In this document: piece by piece, positions 17,714-26,122 of the stretch
Position numbering within the stretch: position 1 is the stretch's first letter
Layout of the letters: the number at the start of each line of letters is the position of its first letter
Source: MM2 sp035460165
GTDB taxonomy: Bacteria; Pseudomonadota; Gammaproteobacteria; Burkholderiales; Methylophilaceae
Length of the DNA: 64,000 nt
NCBI GenBank assembly: GCA_035460165.1
Contig: DATHWW010000009.1
Location: forward strand, 124,001 to 188,000
Reading direction: 5' to 3'
The notes under the pieces: model-generated
Databases searched by the model: none
What the model saw: only the letters and a program-made list of their open reading frames with translations
Told to the model about the DNA's origin: nothing
Made by a program: the position numbers and the translations under genes

Positions 17714-18574
17714 ATGTCTCAAACCGTCTATCTCAACGGAAAGTTGCTCCCGATCGAACAAGCGTTCGTGCCCGTGCTTGATCGGGGCTTCATTTTCGGC
17801 GACGGGATCTACGAGGTCATCCCGGTCTATTCGCGCCGGCCGTTTCGCCTGAGCGAGCACTTGATGCGCTTGCAGCACAGCCTGGATAGCGTTCGGATCG
17901 TCAACCCCCACAATTGTGCAGAGTGGTCGGGGCTGATTCACGAATTGATCGCCCGCAACGAACCCGAAGACCAGTATGTTTATCTGCACATCACACGCGG
18001 TGTCGCCAAGCGCGACCATGCGTTCCCCCAGGACGCAGAACCGACCGTATTCATGATGAGCAACCCGCTTGTTACCGCGTCGCAAGAACTTTTCGAAAGT
18101 GGCGTGGCGGCGGTTTCCGCCGTCGATAACCGCTGGGACCGCTGCGACATCAAGGCGATATCGCTGCTGCCCAACGTGCTCTTGCGCCAACTGGCCATCG
18201 ATGCCGGCGCAACGGAAACCGTGATGTTCCGCGACGGCATCCTGACCGAAGGCTCTGCCAGCAATATCTTCGCGGTGGAAAACGGCGTCATCCTCGCGCC
18301 GCCCAAGGACAACCACATGCTGCCGGGCATTACCTATGACCTGGTGCTGGAGCTGGCGGCAGCCAATGGCATTGCCGTGCAGGTCGGCAAATTCGATCAG
18401 ACCCGCATTCGCCAGGCCGACGAGCTGTGGCTGACCTCCTCGACCAAGGAAGTGCTCGCCATCACCACGCTGGACGGCCAAGCCGTCGGCGGCGGCAAGC
18501 CTGGCCCGGTGTTCTGGCGCATGCATGCGCTCTATCAGGATTACAAGACGCGCGTCATGCGCGCGCCGGAGTAA
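17714..18574 (+). CDS. dat: D-amino acid aminotransferase (class IV PLP)
   Basis: A 286-residue fold-type IV aminotransferase. The start of the D-alanine transaminase family is clear (VYLNGKLLPIEQAFVPVLDRGFIFGDG), the PLP lysine sits in CDIKAISLLPNVL, and the phosphate-binding EGSASNIFAVENG follows. It should interconvert D-Ala and D-Glu for peptidoglycan, fitting its place after dacA. The ATG at 17714 is preferred over an upstream TTG at 17690 since it gives the usual N-terminus. Confidence 0.92.
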   Translation: MSQTVYLNGKLLPIEQAFVPVLDRGFIFGDGIYEVIPVYSRRPFRLSEHLMRLQHSLDSVRIVNPHNCAEWSGLIHELIARNEPEDQYVYLHITRGVAKRDHAFPQDAEPTVFMMSNPLVTASQELFESGVAAVSAVDNRWDRCDIKAISLLPNVLLRQLAIDAGATETVMFRDGILTEGSASNIFAVENGVILAPPKDNHMLPGITYDLVLELAAANGIAVQVGKFDQTRIRQADELWLTSSTKEVLAITTLDGQAVGGGKPGPVFWRMHALYQDYKTRVMRAPE

Positions 18575-18576
18575 AC

Positions 18577-18843
18577 ATGGCAGATAAAGACACCTTACTT
18601 GAATTCCCCTGCGAATTTCCGCTGAAAGTAATGGGGGCAACGCAGGACGGCTTTGCCGAAGAGATCCTGCGCGTAGTGCGCAGCCATGCCCCGGATTTCG
18701 ATGCGAGCCGCATGGAAATGCGCGCCAGTTCGGGCGGCAATTACATCAGCCTGACCTGCACCATCACGGCCACCTCCAAGGAACAACTGGATAATCTTTA
18801 TCGCGCGTTGACCAGCCACCCGATGGTCAAGGTAGTGCTGTAA
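18577..18843 (+). CDS. ybeD: YbeD/DUF493 family protein
   Basis: An 88-residue cytoplasmic protein of the UPF0250 (DUF493) family with an ACT-like fold, recognised by LEFPCEFPLKVMG at the start and the central ASSGGNYISLTCTI motif. It stands between dat and lipB, its usual place in proteobacteria, which has suggested a role linked to lipoate metabolism, but the function is not known. The ATG at 18577 immediately follows the dat stop. Confidence 0.9.
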   Translation: MADKDTLLEFPCEFPLKVMGATQDGFAEEILRVVRSHAPDFDASRMEMRASSGGNYISLTCTITATSKEQLDNLYRALTSHPMVKVVL

Positions 18844-18846
18844 GCA

Positions 18847-19539
18847 ATGCAGGAAATCCGCAGCGCCAGCGTCCACGCCTCCATGCCGGCCCTCGATGCC
18901 CGGAGTGTCGCAGGCAAGCACGCCAGCAGTGCGGGCGGCCTGGTTATTCGGCGTCTGGGTTTAACCGATTACGAGCCGACGTGGGAAGCAATGCGGACCT
19001 TTACTGCCGAGCGCACTGCCGAATCGCCGGACGAGCTCTGGCTGACCGAGCATCCGCCGGTCTACACGCTGGGGCTCAACCGCAAGGACGTGCGACTGCC
19101 GTGGCGCGACGATATTCCACTGGTACGCACCGACCGCGGCGGCAAGATCACTTACCACGGCCCCGGCCAGATCGTTATTTACCTGTTGCTGGATCTGAAA
19201 CGCCAAGGCCTGACGGTGCGCCAACTGGTGGATCGCATGGAAGGCGCGATCATGGCCCTGCTGGCGGAACACGGCGTGCTGGCGGAAGGCCGTCCCGACG
19301 CGCCGGGCGTGTATGTGAATGGCAGCAAAATCGCCTCGCTCGGCCTGCGCCTCAAGAACGGCTGTTGCTATCACGGGTTGAGCCTGAACGTGGACATGGA
19401 TTTATCGCCTTTCACCGCGATCGACCCTTGCGGCTATCGCTGCCTGCAGGTGACGCAAACCCGCGCCCTTGGCATCGCTGCCGACGGCAATACGCTGGCG
19501 CAGCGCCTGATCGCGCTGCTGCAAAATCAATTGAGCTAA
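18847..19539 (+). CDS. lipB: Octanoyl-[ACP]:protein N-octanoyltransferase LipB
   Basis: A 230-residue enzyme that moves octanoate from ACP to lipoyl domains. Motifs: EHPPVYTLGLNRK, TDRGGKITYHGPGQIVIYLLLDL (central beta-hairpin) and GSKIASLGLRLKNGCCYHGLSLNV with the catalytic Lys-Cys pair. The first 30 residues are a poorly conserved extension, so the true start could be internal. It lies three bases after ybeD and just before lipA. Confidence 0.94.
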   Translation: MQEIRSASVHASMPALDARSVAGKHASSAGGLVIRRLGLTDYEPTWEAMRTFTAERTAESPDELWLTEHPPVYTLGLNRKDVRLPWRDDIPLVRTDRGGKITYHGPGQIVIYLLLDLKRQGLTVRQLVDRMEGAIMALLAEHGVLAEGRPDAPGVYVNGSKIASLGLRLKNGCCYHGLSLNVDMDLSPFTAIDPCGYRCLQVTQTRALGIAADGNTLAQRLIALLQNQLS

Positions 19540-19548
19540 ACTGGAATC

Positions 19549-20493
19549 ATGAGCGACAGCATCCTCCGCAAGGAAAAAGGCGCGGCCAAGACGGCGCGCA
19601 TCCCGATCAAGATCGTGCCGCAACCCGCGATGCGCAAGCCGGAATGGATACGCATGAAGGTGCCGGACAGCGCGCGCTTCCGCGAGATCAAGCAGATCCT
19701 GCGCGACAACAACCTGCACACCGTATGCGAAGAGGCCTCCTGCCCCAACATCGGCGAATGCTTCAGCGGCGGCACCGCGACCTTTATGATCTTGGGCGAC
19801 GTCTGCACCCGACGCTGTCCGTTCTGCGACGTCGCGCACGGCAAGCCGCTGCCGCCGGATGCGGAAGAGCCGCAAAAGCTGGCGCGGACCATTGCCCAGA
19901 TGCGCCTGAAATACGTCGTCATTACCAGCGTCGACCGCGACGACTTGCGCGATGGCGGCGCGCGTCATTTCGTCGACTGCATCCGCGCTTCACGCGAGCA
20001 TTCGCCCAGCCTGAAGATCGAAGTGCTGGTGCCGGATTTCCGCGGCCGCCTTGATACTGCTCTGGCAGTGCTGTCGGAAGCGCCGCCGGACGTGATGAAC
20101 CACAATCTGGAAACCGTGCCGCGCCTGTACAAGCAAGCTCGCCCCGGTGCCGATTACGCACACTCGCTGCAACTGCTGGCCGATTTCAAGGCGCGCTTCC
20201 CGCACATTCCCACCAAGTCGGGCTTGATGCTGGGTTTGGGTGAAACGGATGAGGAAATTCTGGAAGTGATGCGCGACCTGCGCGCCCACAATGTCGAGAT
20301 GCTAACGCTAGGGCAATATCTGCAACCCAGCGCCCACCACCTGCCGGTGCTGCGCTTCGTCACGCCGGAGCGCTTCGCGTGGTTCGAGCAGCAAGCGCTG
20401 GAGATGGGATTCGCGCAGGCCGCTTGCGGCCCGATGGTGCGTAGTAGCTATCACGCCGACCAGCAGGCGCACGGCGCCGGGATCAACAGTTGA
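19549..20493 (+). CDS. lipA: Lipoyl synthase LipA
   Basis: A 314-residue radical-SAM enzyme inserting two sulfurs into octanoyl groups. The auxiliary cluster motif CEEASCPNIGEC and the radical-SAM motif CTRRCPFC are both intact, and the C-terminal RSSYHADQQ carries the serine ligand. Full length. With lipB it completes de novo lipoate attachment. Confidence 0.97.
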   Translation: MSDSILRKEKGAAKTARIPIKIVPQPAMRKPEWIRMKVPDSARFREIKQILRDNNLHTVCEEASCPNIGECFSGGTATFMILGDVCTRRCPFCDVAHGKPLPPDAEEPQKLARTIAQMRLKYVVITSVDRDDLRDGGARHFVDCIRASREHSPSLKIEVLVPDFRGRLDTALAVLSEAPPDVMNHNLETVPRLYKQARPGADYAHSLQLLADFKARFPHIPTKSGLMLGLGETDEEILEVMRDLRAHNVEMLTLGQYLQPSAHHLPVLRFVTPERFAWFEQQALEMGFAQAACGPMVRSSYHADQQAHGAGINS

Positions 20494-20496
20494 TGG

Positions 20497-20835
20497 TCAG
20501 CGCTGGCCGTCGCGCCGGATCAGCACCCGGCAGCGACCACCGTAATTCTCGCTGACCACCGCTTCATAGCGTTCGCCGCGGCGCACCCGCGCGACAAGAT
20601 CGGCATGATCCTGCAATGAAATGAAGCCGGCAACCTGGTCCTGGTAGCGCACCAGCAGTGCATGCTTGTCCGGCTGCGGATGCGGCAGCAGTTGCAGGAC
20701 ATCTCCCACAGCCGCACTCGACAACAGCACGGGATAAGGAAAATGCTCGGCGCTCACCTCGAACAGCCGACCCAACGACCACGCCAGGTCGTTCTCCTCC
20801 TTCCCAGCAAACTCATCACTCTTGTCGTCCAGCAT
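20497..20835 (-). CDS. Hypothetical protein (112 aa)
   Basis: A soluble protein without signal peptide or membrane helices, convergent with lipA (three-base gap). It starts MLDDKSDEFAGKEEND and has a C-terminal part with alternating hydrophobic residues (HALLVRYQDQVAGFISL, YEAVVSEN, CRVLIRRDGQR) suggesting a small beta fold. I do not recognise the family. The ATG at 20835 is preferred over a GTG two codons upstream because GGAGG (20841-20845) sits five bases away. Confidence 0.6.
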   Translation of the reverse strand: MLDDKSDEFAGKEENDLAWSLGRLFEVSAEHFPYPVLLSSAAVGDVLQLLPHPQPDKHALLVRYQDQVAGFISLQDHADLVARVRRGERYEAVVSENYGGRCRVLIRRDGQR

Positions 20836-21007
20836 TCGCACCTCCGGCTTTTGATGCCTCCATGCAATCCCAAAAAACCTATCAATAGGGATAGTCAGGA
20901 ATTCACGTCAAACGCAATATTCAATCATTCAGCTGAAATACACTAGAGAAATCATTTGAGATCGCCAGACCATATTCCCAGCCGCTTCAAGTAATTGCAT
21001 TCAATAC

Positions 21008-21041
21008 TATCTGCTGATTTTTCAAACTTATCTGCTAGAAT
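21008..21041 (+). promoter_or_regulatory. Extended -10 promoter with two TATCTGCT direct repeats
   Basis: TATCTGCT occurs at 21008-21015 and 21029-21036, 21 bases (two helical turns) apart. The second copy merges into TGCTAGAAT (21033-21041), an extended -10 element. The start of the next gene follows eight bases later, so the transcript may be nearly leaderless. The repeats may be an operator; no regulator is identified. The 150 bases upstream of this hold nothing else I can name. Confidence 0.45.
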
Positions 21042-21048
21042 CCCGCCC

Positions 21049-21357
21049 ATGTTGCGGCGCCTGTTCCTCACTCTCACCCTCGCATTCCTGTTCGGCCTCG
21101 GCCAGCAGGGCGCGGCGATGCACGCCATTTCGCACTATGCGGACGCACATGAGCAGCAACAGGACAAGCAGACCCACAGCACCGCCGCCTGCGAGCAGTG
21201 CGTGGTCTACGCCCATTTGGCAGGAGCCGCGCCCTCTGCGGCATTCCTATTGCCGCCATGCACCGGCACGCATGTTACCGTCGCGGCACAGACCGTCGCG
21301 GCCGACTCGTTTTACCTCCTCGCTTACTCCGCCCGCGCACCTCCCGTTTTCGCCTGA
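21049..21357 (+). CDS. DUF2946-like small secreted His/Cys protein
   Basis: A 102-residue protein with a clear signal peptide (about 1-23), then a His/Gln-rich segment (HAISHYADAHEQQQDKQTHS) and a CEQC pair (C48, C51). This resembles the small DUF2946/DUF2607-type proteins found beside TonB-dependent receptors for copper or zinc. It precedes a ZnuD-like receptor by 87 bases. His plus CxxC suggests metal binding in the periplasm, which is inference. No ribosome site precedes the ATG. Confidence 0.6.
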   Translation: MLRRLFLTLTLAFLFGLGQQGAAMHAISHYADAHEQQQDKQTHSTAACEQCVVYAHLAGAAPSAAFLLPPCTGTHVTVAAQTVAADSFYLLAYSARAPPVFA

Positions 21358-21444
21358 AGCATCAAGCGCCTGCCAGACAGGCTAAATGTTACGCCCGAGC
21401 CTTGCAGGCCCGACGTTTACTATTGATTTTCAGCGAGAACAGCC

Positions 21445-23547
21445 ATGAATCATTTATTCGACGCGCCGCGCGCGCGTGTTTTATCCATTGCACTTGCCGC
21501 CGCGCTTGCCGTGCTGGCGAAGCAAGCCCATGCGGAGGACGATCACGATCACTCCATCCATATCGAACTGCCGACGACGGCGGTCACCGCCAATCCGCTC
21601 GGCAGTGCGGTAGACGAACTGGTTCCGCCCGTCTCCGTACTCAACGGCCGCGAACTGATGCGCCAGCAGGAAAGTACGCTCGGCGAAACCCTGAACGGCA
21701 CGCCCGGCGTTCACTCCAGCTATTTCGGCCCCAACGCTTCGCGCCCGGTGATCCGCGGGCTCGATGGCGACCGCATCCGCCTGATGCAGAATGGCATCGG
21801 CATGATCGACGCCTCCTCACTCAGTCCCGATCACGCGGTTCCGCTCGACCCGCTTAGCGTCGAACAGATCGAAGTCGTGCGCGGCCCGGCGGCCCTGCAA
21901 TATGGCGGCAGCGCGGTCGGCGGGGTAGTCAACACCATAGATAACCGCATCCCGCGCGACCCCATCGATGGCCTCAGCGGCCGTGCCGAAACCCGGATCG
22001 GCGGCGCCGACAAGCAGCGCAGCACCTCCGCGCTGATCGAAGCCGGCAACGGCCTATTCGCCATCCATGCCGACGGCTATACCCGCGACACCGACGATCT
22101 CGATATTCCCGGATTTGCACGCTCTTCGCGTTTGCGCGTAGCCGATCCGCAACCAGATGAATCGCGCGGCACCTTGCGCAATAGCTCCTCGCAAAGCGAT
22201 GGCGGCGCATTAGGCGCGTCGCTTACATCCGAACATGGCTATGCCGGGATTTCGTTTTCGACGTTCAACTCCAATTACGGCACCGTGGCCGAACCTTCGG
22301 TGCGCATCGACATGAACAGTTCGCGCTGGGATCTGGCAGGCGAGGCGCGCGATCTCGGCGAGGCGATCAGCCGGGTAAAAATGCGGCTGGCACGCGTGGA
22401 TTACGAACATCAGGAAATCGATGACGGCGAAGTCGGCACGACCTTTGAGAATCGCGGCTGGGAAGGATCGCTGGAAGCCTCTCACGGCAAGATCGGCCCG
22501 CTTAATGGCGTGATCGGCCTGCAATTCCATCGCAGCGATTTCAGTGCGGAGGGGGACGAAGCGCTGATTCCCAATGTGCAAACTGACACTCGCGCCGCGT
22601 ACATTTATGAGGAATGGCCCATCGCGGCATTCGACGAAGCGCTCAAGCTTTCTTTTGGTACGCGCGTCGAGCGCGCCAAGGTCTCCTCCGTCGGCGGCGG
22701 TCCGGACGATCCCAACAATCCCGGTACGCCGCGTTTCGGCGGCGCCGAGAGCCAGGATTTCACGCCCACCAGTTTTTCCGGGGGTGCCTTGTATCATCTG
22801 AACTCCGCCTGGTCGCTGGCCGGCAATATTTCGCATAGCGAGCGAGCGCCCACTTATTACGAACTTTTCTCCAACGGCCCGCACGCGGCCACCGGCCAGT
22901 ATGAGCTGGGCGATCGCAACCTTTCGGTGGAAAAATCGAACGGGCTGGATCTGCAATTACGTTGGCGCAAGGGTGGCAACAACTTCAGCATTAGCGGTTT
23001 CTATACGCGCTTCGATAACTACATCACCGCGTTGTTGACCGGCAACCTGCGCACGGAAGACGGCCTGATCGACAATGTCAGCGGCGAACTGCCGGAGTCG
23101 CAGATTCAGGCGGTACCGGCCGTGTTCAAGGGCCTGGAAGTCGCCGGCAAATTCCATATGTACGAAGGCGTTGGCGCGCTGGATCTGCGCGTCAAAGGTG
23201 ATTACGTCCGTGCCACCAATCGCCGCACCGGCGATCCCCTGCCGCGTATCTCGCCGCTGCGGCTCGGCTTCGGGCTGGATTACTCCTTCAGCCGTTTCGA
23301 CGCCGCGCTGGACGTGACGCGCACCTTCGGCCAGAACCGCGTTGCGGACAACGAGCTGCCGACCGACGGCTACACGATGGTCGATGCCACCATCAGCTAT
23401 CACCTGCCGACGAAGCTGCATCTCGACGCCTTCGTGAAAGCGACCAACCTGCTGGATGAAGAAGCGCGTGAGCACACGTCCGTCCTGAAGGATATCGCGC
23501 CACTGGGCGGCCGCTCCGTGATGCTCGGAATACGCGGCGAGTTTTAA
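21445..23547 (+). CDS. TonB-dependent receptor, ZnuD-like
   Basis: A 700-residue outer-membrane receptor: signal peptide (about 1-28), a His/Asp-rich start of the mature protein (EDDHDHSIHIELP), TonB-box-like TTAVTANPL, a plug domain (about 55-165 with RPVIRGLDGDRIRLMQNG and VEVVRGPAALQYGGSAVGG-type motif) and a 22-strand barrel ending in Phe (LGIRGEF). The plug and His-rich N-terminus match the ZnuD zinc receptor group. Zinc is the likely cargo from family knowledge; copper is an alternative given the DUF2946-like neighbour. Confidence 0.85.
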   Translation: MNHLFDAPRARVLSIALAAALAVLAKQAHAEDDHDHSIHIELPTTAVTANPLGSAVDELVPPVSVLNGRELMRQQESTLGETLNGTPGVHSSYFGPNASRPVIRGLDGDRIRLMQNGIGMIDASSLSPDHAVPLDPLSVEQIEVVRGPAALQYGGSAVGGVVNTIDNRIPRDPIDGLSGRAETRIGGADKQRSTSALIEAGNGLFAIHADGYTRDTDDLDIPGFARSSRLRVADPQPDESRGTLRNSSSQSDGGALGASLTSEHGYAGISFSTFNSNYGTVAEPSVRIDMNSSRWDLAGEARDLGEAISRVKMRLARVDYEHQEIDDGEVGTTFENRGWEGSLEASHGKIGPLNGVIGLQFHRSDFSAEGDEALIPNVQTDTRAAYIYEEWPIAAFDEALKLSFGTRVERAKVSSVGGGPDDPNNPGTPRFGGAESQDFTPTSFSGGALYHLNSAWSLAGNISHSERAPTYYELFSNGPHAATGQYELGDRNLSVEKSNGLDLQLRWRKGGNNFSISGFYTRFDNYITALLTGNLRTEDGLIDNVSGELPESQIQAVPAVFKGLEVAGKFHMYEGVGALDLRVKGDYVRATNRRTGDPLPRISPLRLGFGLDYSFSRFDAALDVTRTFGQNRVADNELPTDGYTMVDATISYHLPTKLHLDAFVKATNLLDEEAREHTSVLKDIAPLGGRSVMLGIRGEF

Positions 23548-23552
23548 CCCCC

Positions 23553-23627
23553 CCGCGCACTCCCTCCTCTCCTTGCGGGAGAAGGAGTGCGCGGATAGGT
23601 AAATCAACGCCGCAGCAAAGCTGCGGC
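23553..23627. repeat. Two tandem perfect hairpins
   Basis: The first has an 11-base-pair perfect stem (23553-23563 with 23584-23594) whose loop folds further. The second has an 8-base-pair perfect stem (23609-23616 with 23620-23627) and a three-base loop. No T-run follows either, so they are not classical terminators; they may end or protect the receptor transcript. Confidence 0.55.
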
Positions 23628-23691
23628 CTCGCCCTGCCATGCAGCATCGGCTATCATGAACGTTTTTAAGAATCATCCTGAGGTATTCAAC

Positions 23692-23964
23692 ATGGCAAGA
23701 ATGGTGAACTGCGTAAAACTCGGCCGCGAAGCGGAAGGCATGGACTTCCCGCCGTATCCCGGCGAACTGGGCAAACGCATCTATGAAAGCGTCTCCAAGG
23801 AAGCCTGGGCCGGCTGGCTCAAGCACCAGACCATGCTGGTCAACGAAAATCGCCTCAGCTTGGCCGACCCGCGTGCTCGCCAGTATTTGAAAGAGCAGAC
23901 CGAGGCTTACTTCTTCGGCGCCGGTGCGGAACAGGCTTCAGGTTACGTGCCCCCCGCGCAATAA
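23692..23964 (+). CDS. yggX: Probable Fe(2+)-trafficking protein YggX
   Basis: A 90-residue cytoplasmic protein beginning MARMVNCVKLGREAEGMDFPPYPGELG, the unmistakable YggX start with the conserved Cys7. YggX helps protect or repair Fe-S enzymes under oxidative stress. The ATG at 23692 is preferred over 23656, which would add 12 residues not in the family. A TGAGG lies about 10 bases upstream. Confidence 0.94.
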   Translation: MARMVNCVKLGREAEGMDFPPYPGELGKRIYESVSKEAWAGWLKHQTMLVNENRLSLADPRARQYLKEQTEAYFFGAGAEQASGYVPPAQ

Positions 23965-23970
23965 ACAGGA

Positions 23971-23989
23971 TTGTCACAAATCCGTCACA
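23971..23989 (+). promoter_or_regulatory. Pho box before ppk1
   Basis: ttgtcacaaatccgtcaca fits two direct TGTCA(C/T)-type half sites 11 bases apart, matching the PhoB box consensus CTGTCATAAATCTGTCAC closely. It lies 27 bases before the ppk1 ATG and seven bases after the yggX stop, so ppk1 should be induced by phosphate starvation. Confidence 0.75.
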
Positions 23990-24016
23990 TAGCGCTGTTA
24001 CGCTTCGGAGCTTTTG

Positions 24017-26122
24017 ATGGCCCCGCCTAAGCTCACTATGTCGCCGGAATACTTTCTGAATCGCGAACTCGGTATCCTGGAGTTCAATCGCCGCGTACTG
24101 GCGCAAGCCGAAGACGAGCGCAACCCGCTGCTGGAGCGCCTCAAGTTTCTGTGCATCGTCAGCAGCAACCTCGACGAGTTTTTCGAGGTGCGTGTTGCCG
24201 ATATCAAGGAGCAGATCGAGTTTGGCGCCCCCAGCACCGCGCCGGATGGATTGACGCCGCGCCAAGTGATGACTCGCGTCAGCGCCGAAGCCCACCAGCT
24301 GGTGGCGCGCCAGTACCAGGTGCTGAACGACATCGTCCTGCCACGCCTGGCAGAGCAGGGCATCCGTATACTGCGCCGTACGCATTGGAACGAAGCGCAG
24401 CAAGAGTGGATACGCGCCTATTTCTTCCGCGAACTGATGCCTATCCTGACGCCGATCGGGCTCGATCCCTCGCATCCGTTCCCGCGCGTACTCAATAAAA
24501 GCCTCAACTTTGCGGTGGAACTGGAAGGCAAGGATGCCTTCGGGCGTAACTCCGGCATGGCCATTGTGCAGGCCCCGCGCGCGTTGCCGCGCGTCATCCG
24601 CTTGCCCAAGGAGATTGCCGGGCAGGAGTACGGACTGGTGTTCCTGTCCTCTATCCTGCATGCCCATGTCAACGAACTATTCTCCGGCATGCATGTGCGC
24701 GGCTGCTATCAGTTCCGCGTCACGCGCAACAGCGAACTCTCGCTGGACGACGAAAGCACGACCGACCTCAGGCTGGCCTTGCAGGGCGAGCTGACGCACC
24801 GCCAGTACGGCGACGCGGTACGTTTGGAAGTCGCCGACAACTGCTCGCAGGCAATGTCGGAATTTCTGCTCGGCCAGTTCGGGCTGGAGCAGGACGATCT
24901 CTACCAGGTCAACGGCCTGGTCAATCTGGTGCGCCTGATGCAGGTGCCGGACTGGGTGGATCGCCCCGACCTGAAGTTTCCGGCTTTCATCCCTTGCATG
25001 CCCAAGGAAATCGCCAAACAGGACGATATTTTCAAGGCGATCCGCAAGGGCGATATCCTGCTGCATCACCCGTTCCAGTCGTTCAACCCCGTCGTCGAAT
25101 TCATCCAGCAGGCGGCCAACGACGCCAACGTGCTGGCGATCAAGATGACGATCTACCGCACCAGCGCCGACTCCACGTTGATGAGCTCGCTGATCGAGGC
25201 GGCCAAGCGCGGCACCGAAGTGACGGTGGTGGTGGAACTGATGGCGCGCTTCGATGAAGAAGCCAACATCAACTGGGCCGCCAAGCTGGAAAATGCCGGC
25301 GCGCATGTGGTCTACGGCGTCGTCGGCCACAAGACGCACGCCAAGATGGCGATGGTGGTACGGCGCGAAGAAGACCGCCTGCGCCGCTATGTGCACCTCT
25401 CCACCGGCAACTATCATCAACGCACGGCGCGCCTCTACACCGATTTCGGTCTGCTGACCGCCAATGAGGATATCTGCGAGGACGTAAATGCACTCTTTGT
25501 GCAACTGACCGGCCTCGGCAAGGCAAGCAAGCTCAAGCACCTATGGCAATCGCCCTTCACGCTGCACCAGCAAATGGTCAAGGCGATTCACAATGAAGCG
25601 GAGCTCGCCCGTGCCGGCAAAAAGGCGCAAATCATCGCCAAGATGAATGCGCTGCTCGACCCGGAAATCATCGCCGCGCTGTACGAGGCTTCTGCCGCCG
25701 GCGTTCAGATCGACCTCATCGTACGCGGCGTCTGTGCCCTGCGGCCGGGGATCTCCGGCGTCTCGGATAACATCCGCGTGCGCTCCATCGTCGGCCGCTT
25801 CCTGGAGCACACCCGCATTTTCTATTTCTATAATAACCAGGCGGAAGACCTTTACCTGGCCAGCGCCGACTGGATGTACCGCAATTTCTTCCGCCGCATC
25901 GAAGCCTGCTTTCCGCTGCTCGACCCCAAACTGAAAAAGCGCGTGATCAAGGAAGGCCTGCAGCCCTACCTCAAGGACAATACCAATGCGTGGGAAATGC
26001 TGCCGGAAGGGAATTTCCGCCTGAAAAACTCGCGCGGCACGCCGTTCAGCGCCCAGCAATATCTACTTGGCGTCTACGGCCAGGAATTGATCCCGGGCGA
26101 GCTGCCGGTCAACCCAGCTTGA
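24017..26122 (+). CDS. ppk1: Polyphosphate kinase 1
   Basis: A 701-residue enzyme polymerising ATP gamma-phosphate into polyphosphate. N-domain (YFLNRELGILEFNRRVL), head domain, and two C-terminal phospholipase-D-like domains. The autophosphorylated histidine is H441 in VVGHKTHAKM. Start at the ATG 24017 with CGGAG at 24005-24009; the TTG one codon earlier is not needed. A Pho box lies upstream, and the 3' end overlaps the convergent ppx by 14 bases. Confidence 0.96.
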   Translation: MAPPKLTMSPEYFLNRELGILEFNRRVLAQAEDERNPLLERLKFLCIVSSNLDEFFEVRVADIKEQIEFGAPSTAPDGLTPRQVMTRVSAEAHQLVARQYQVLNDIVLPRLAEQGIRILRRTHWNEAQQEWIRAYFFRELMPILTPIGLDPSHPFPRVLNKSLNFAVELEGKDAFGRNSGMAIVQAPRALPRVIRLPKEIAGQEYGLVFLSSILHAHVNELFSGMHVRGCYQFRVTRNSELSLDDESTTDLRLALQGELTHRQYGDAVRLEVADNCSQAMSEFLLGQFGLEQDDLYQVNGLVNLVRLMQVPDWVDRPDLKFPAFIPCMPKEIAKQDDIFKAIRKGDILLHHPFQSFNPVVEFIQQAANDANVLAIKMTIYRTSADSTLMSSLIEAAKRGTEVTVVVELMARFDEEANINWAAKLENAGAHVVYGVVGHKTHAKMAMVVRREEDRLRRYVHLSTGNYHQRTARLYTDFGLLTANEDICEDVNALFVQLTGLGKASKLKHLWQSPFTLHQQMVKAIHNEAELARAGKKAQIIAKMNALLDPEIIAALYEASAAGVQIDLIVRGVCALRPGISGVSDNIRVRSIVGRFLEHTRIFYFYNNQAEDLYLASADWMYRNFFRRIEACFPLLDPKLKKRVIKEGLQPYLKDNTNAWEMLPEGNFRLKNSRGTPFSAQQYLLGVYGQELIPGELPVNPA

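Noticed and set aside
16946..18640. 564-codon minus-strand frame opposite dacA and dat
   Set aside because: It spans two well-identified plus-strand genes and has no family features.
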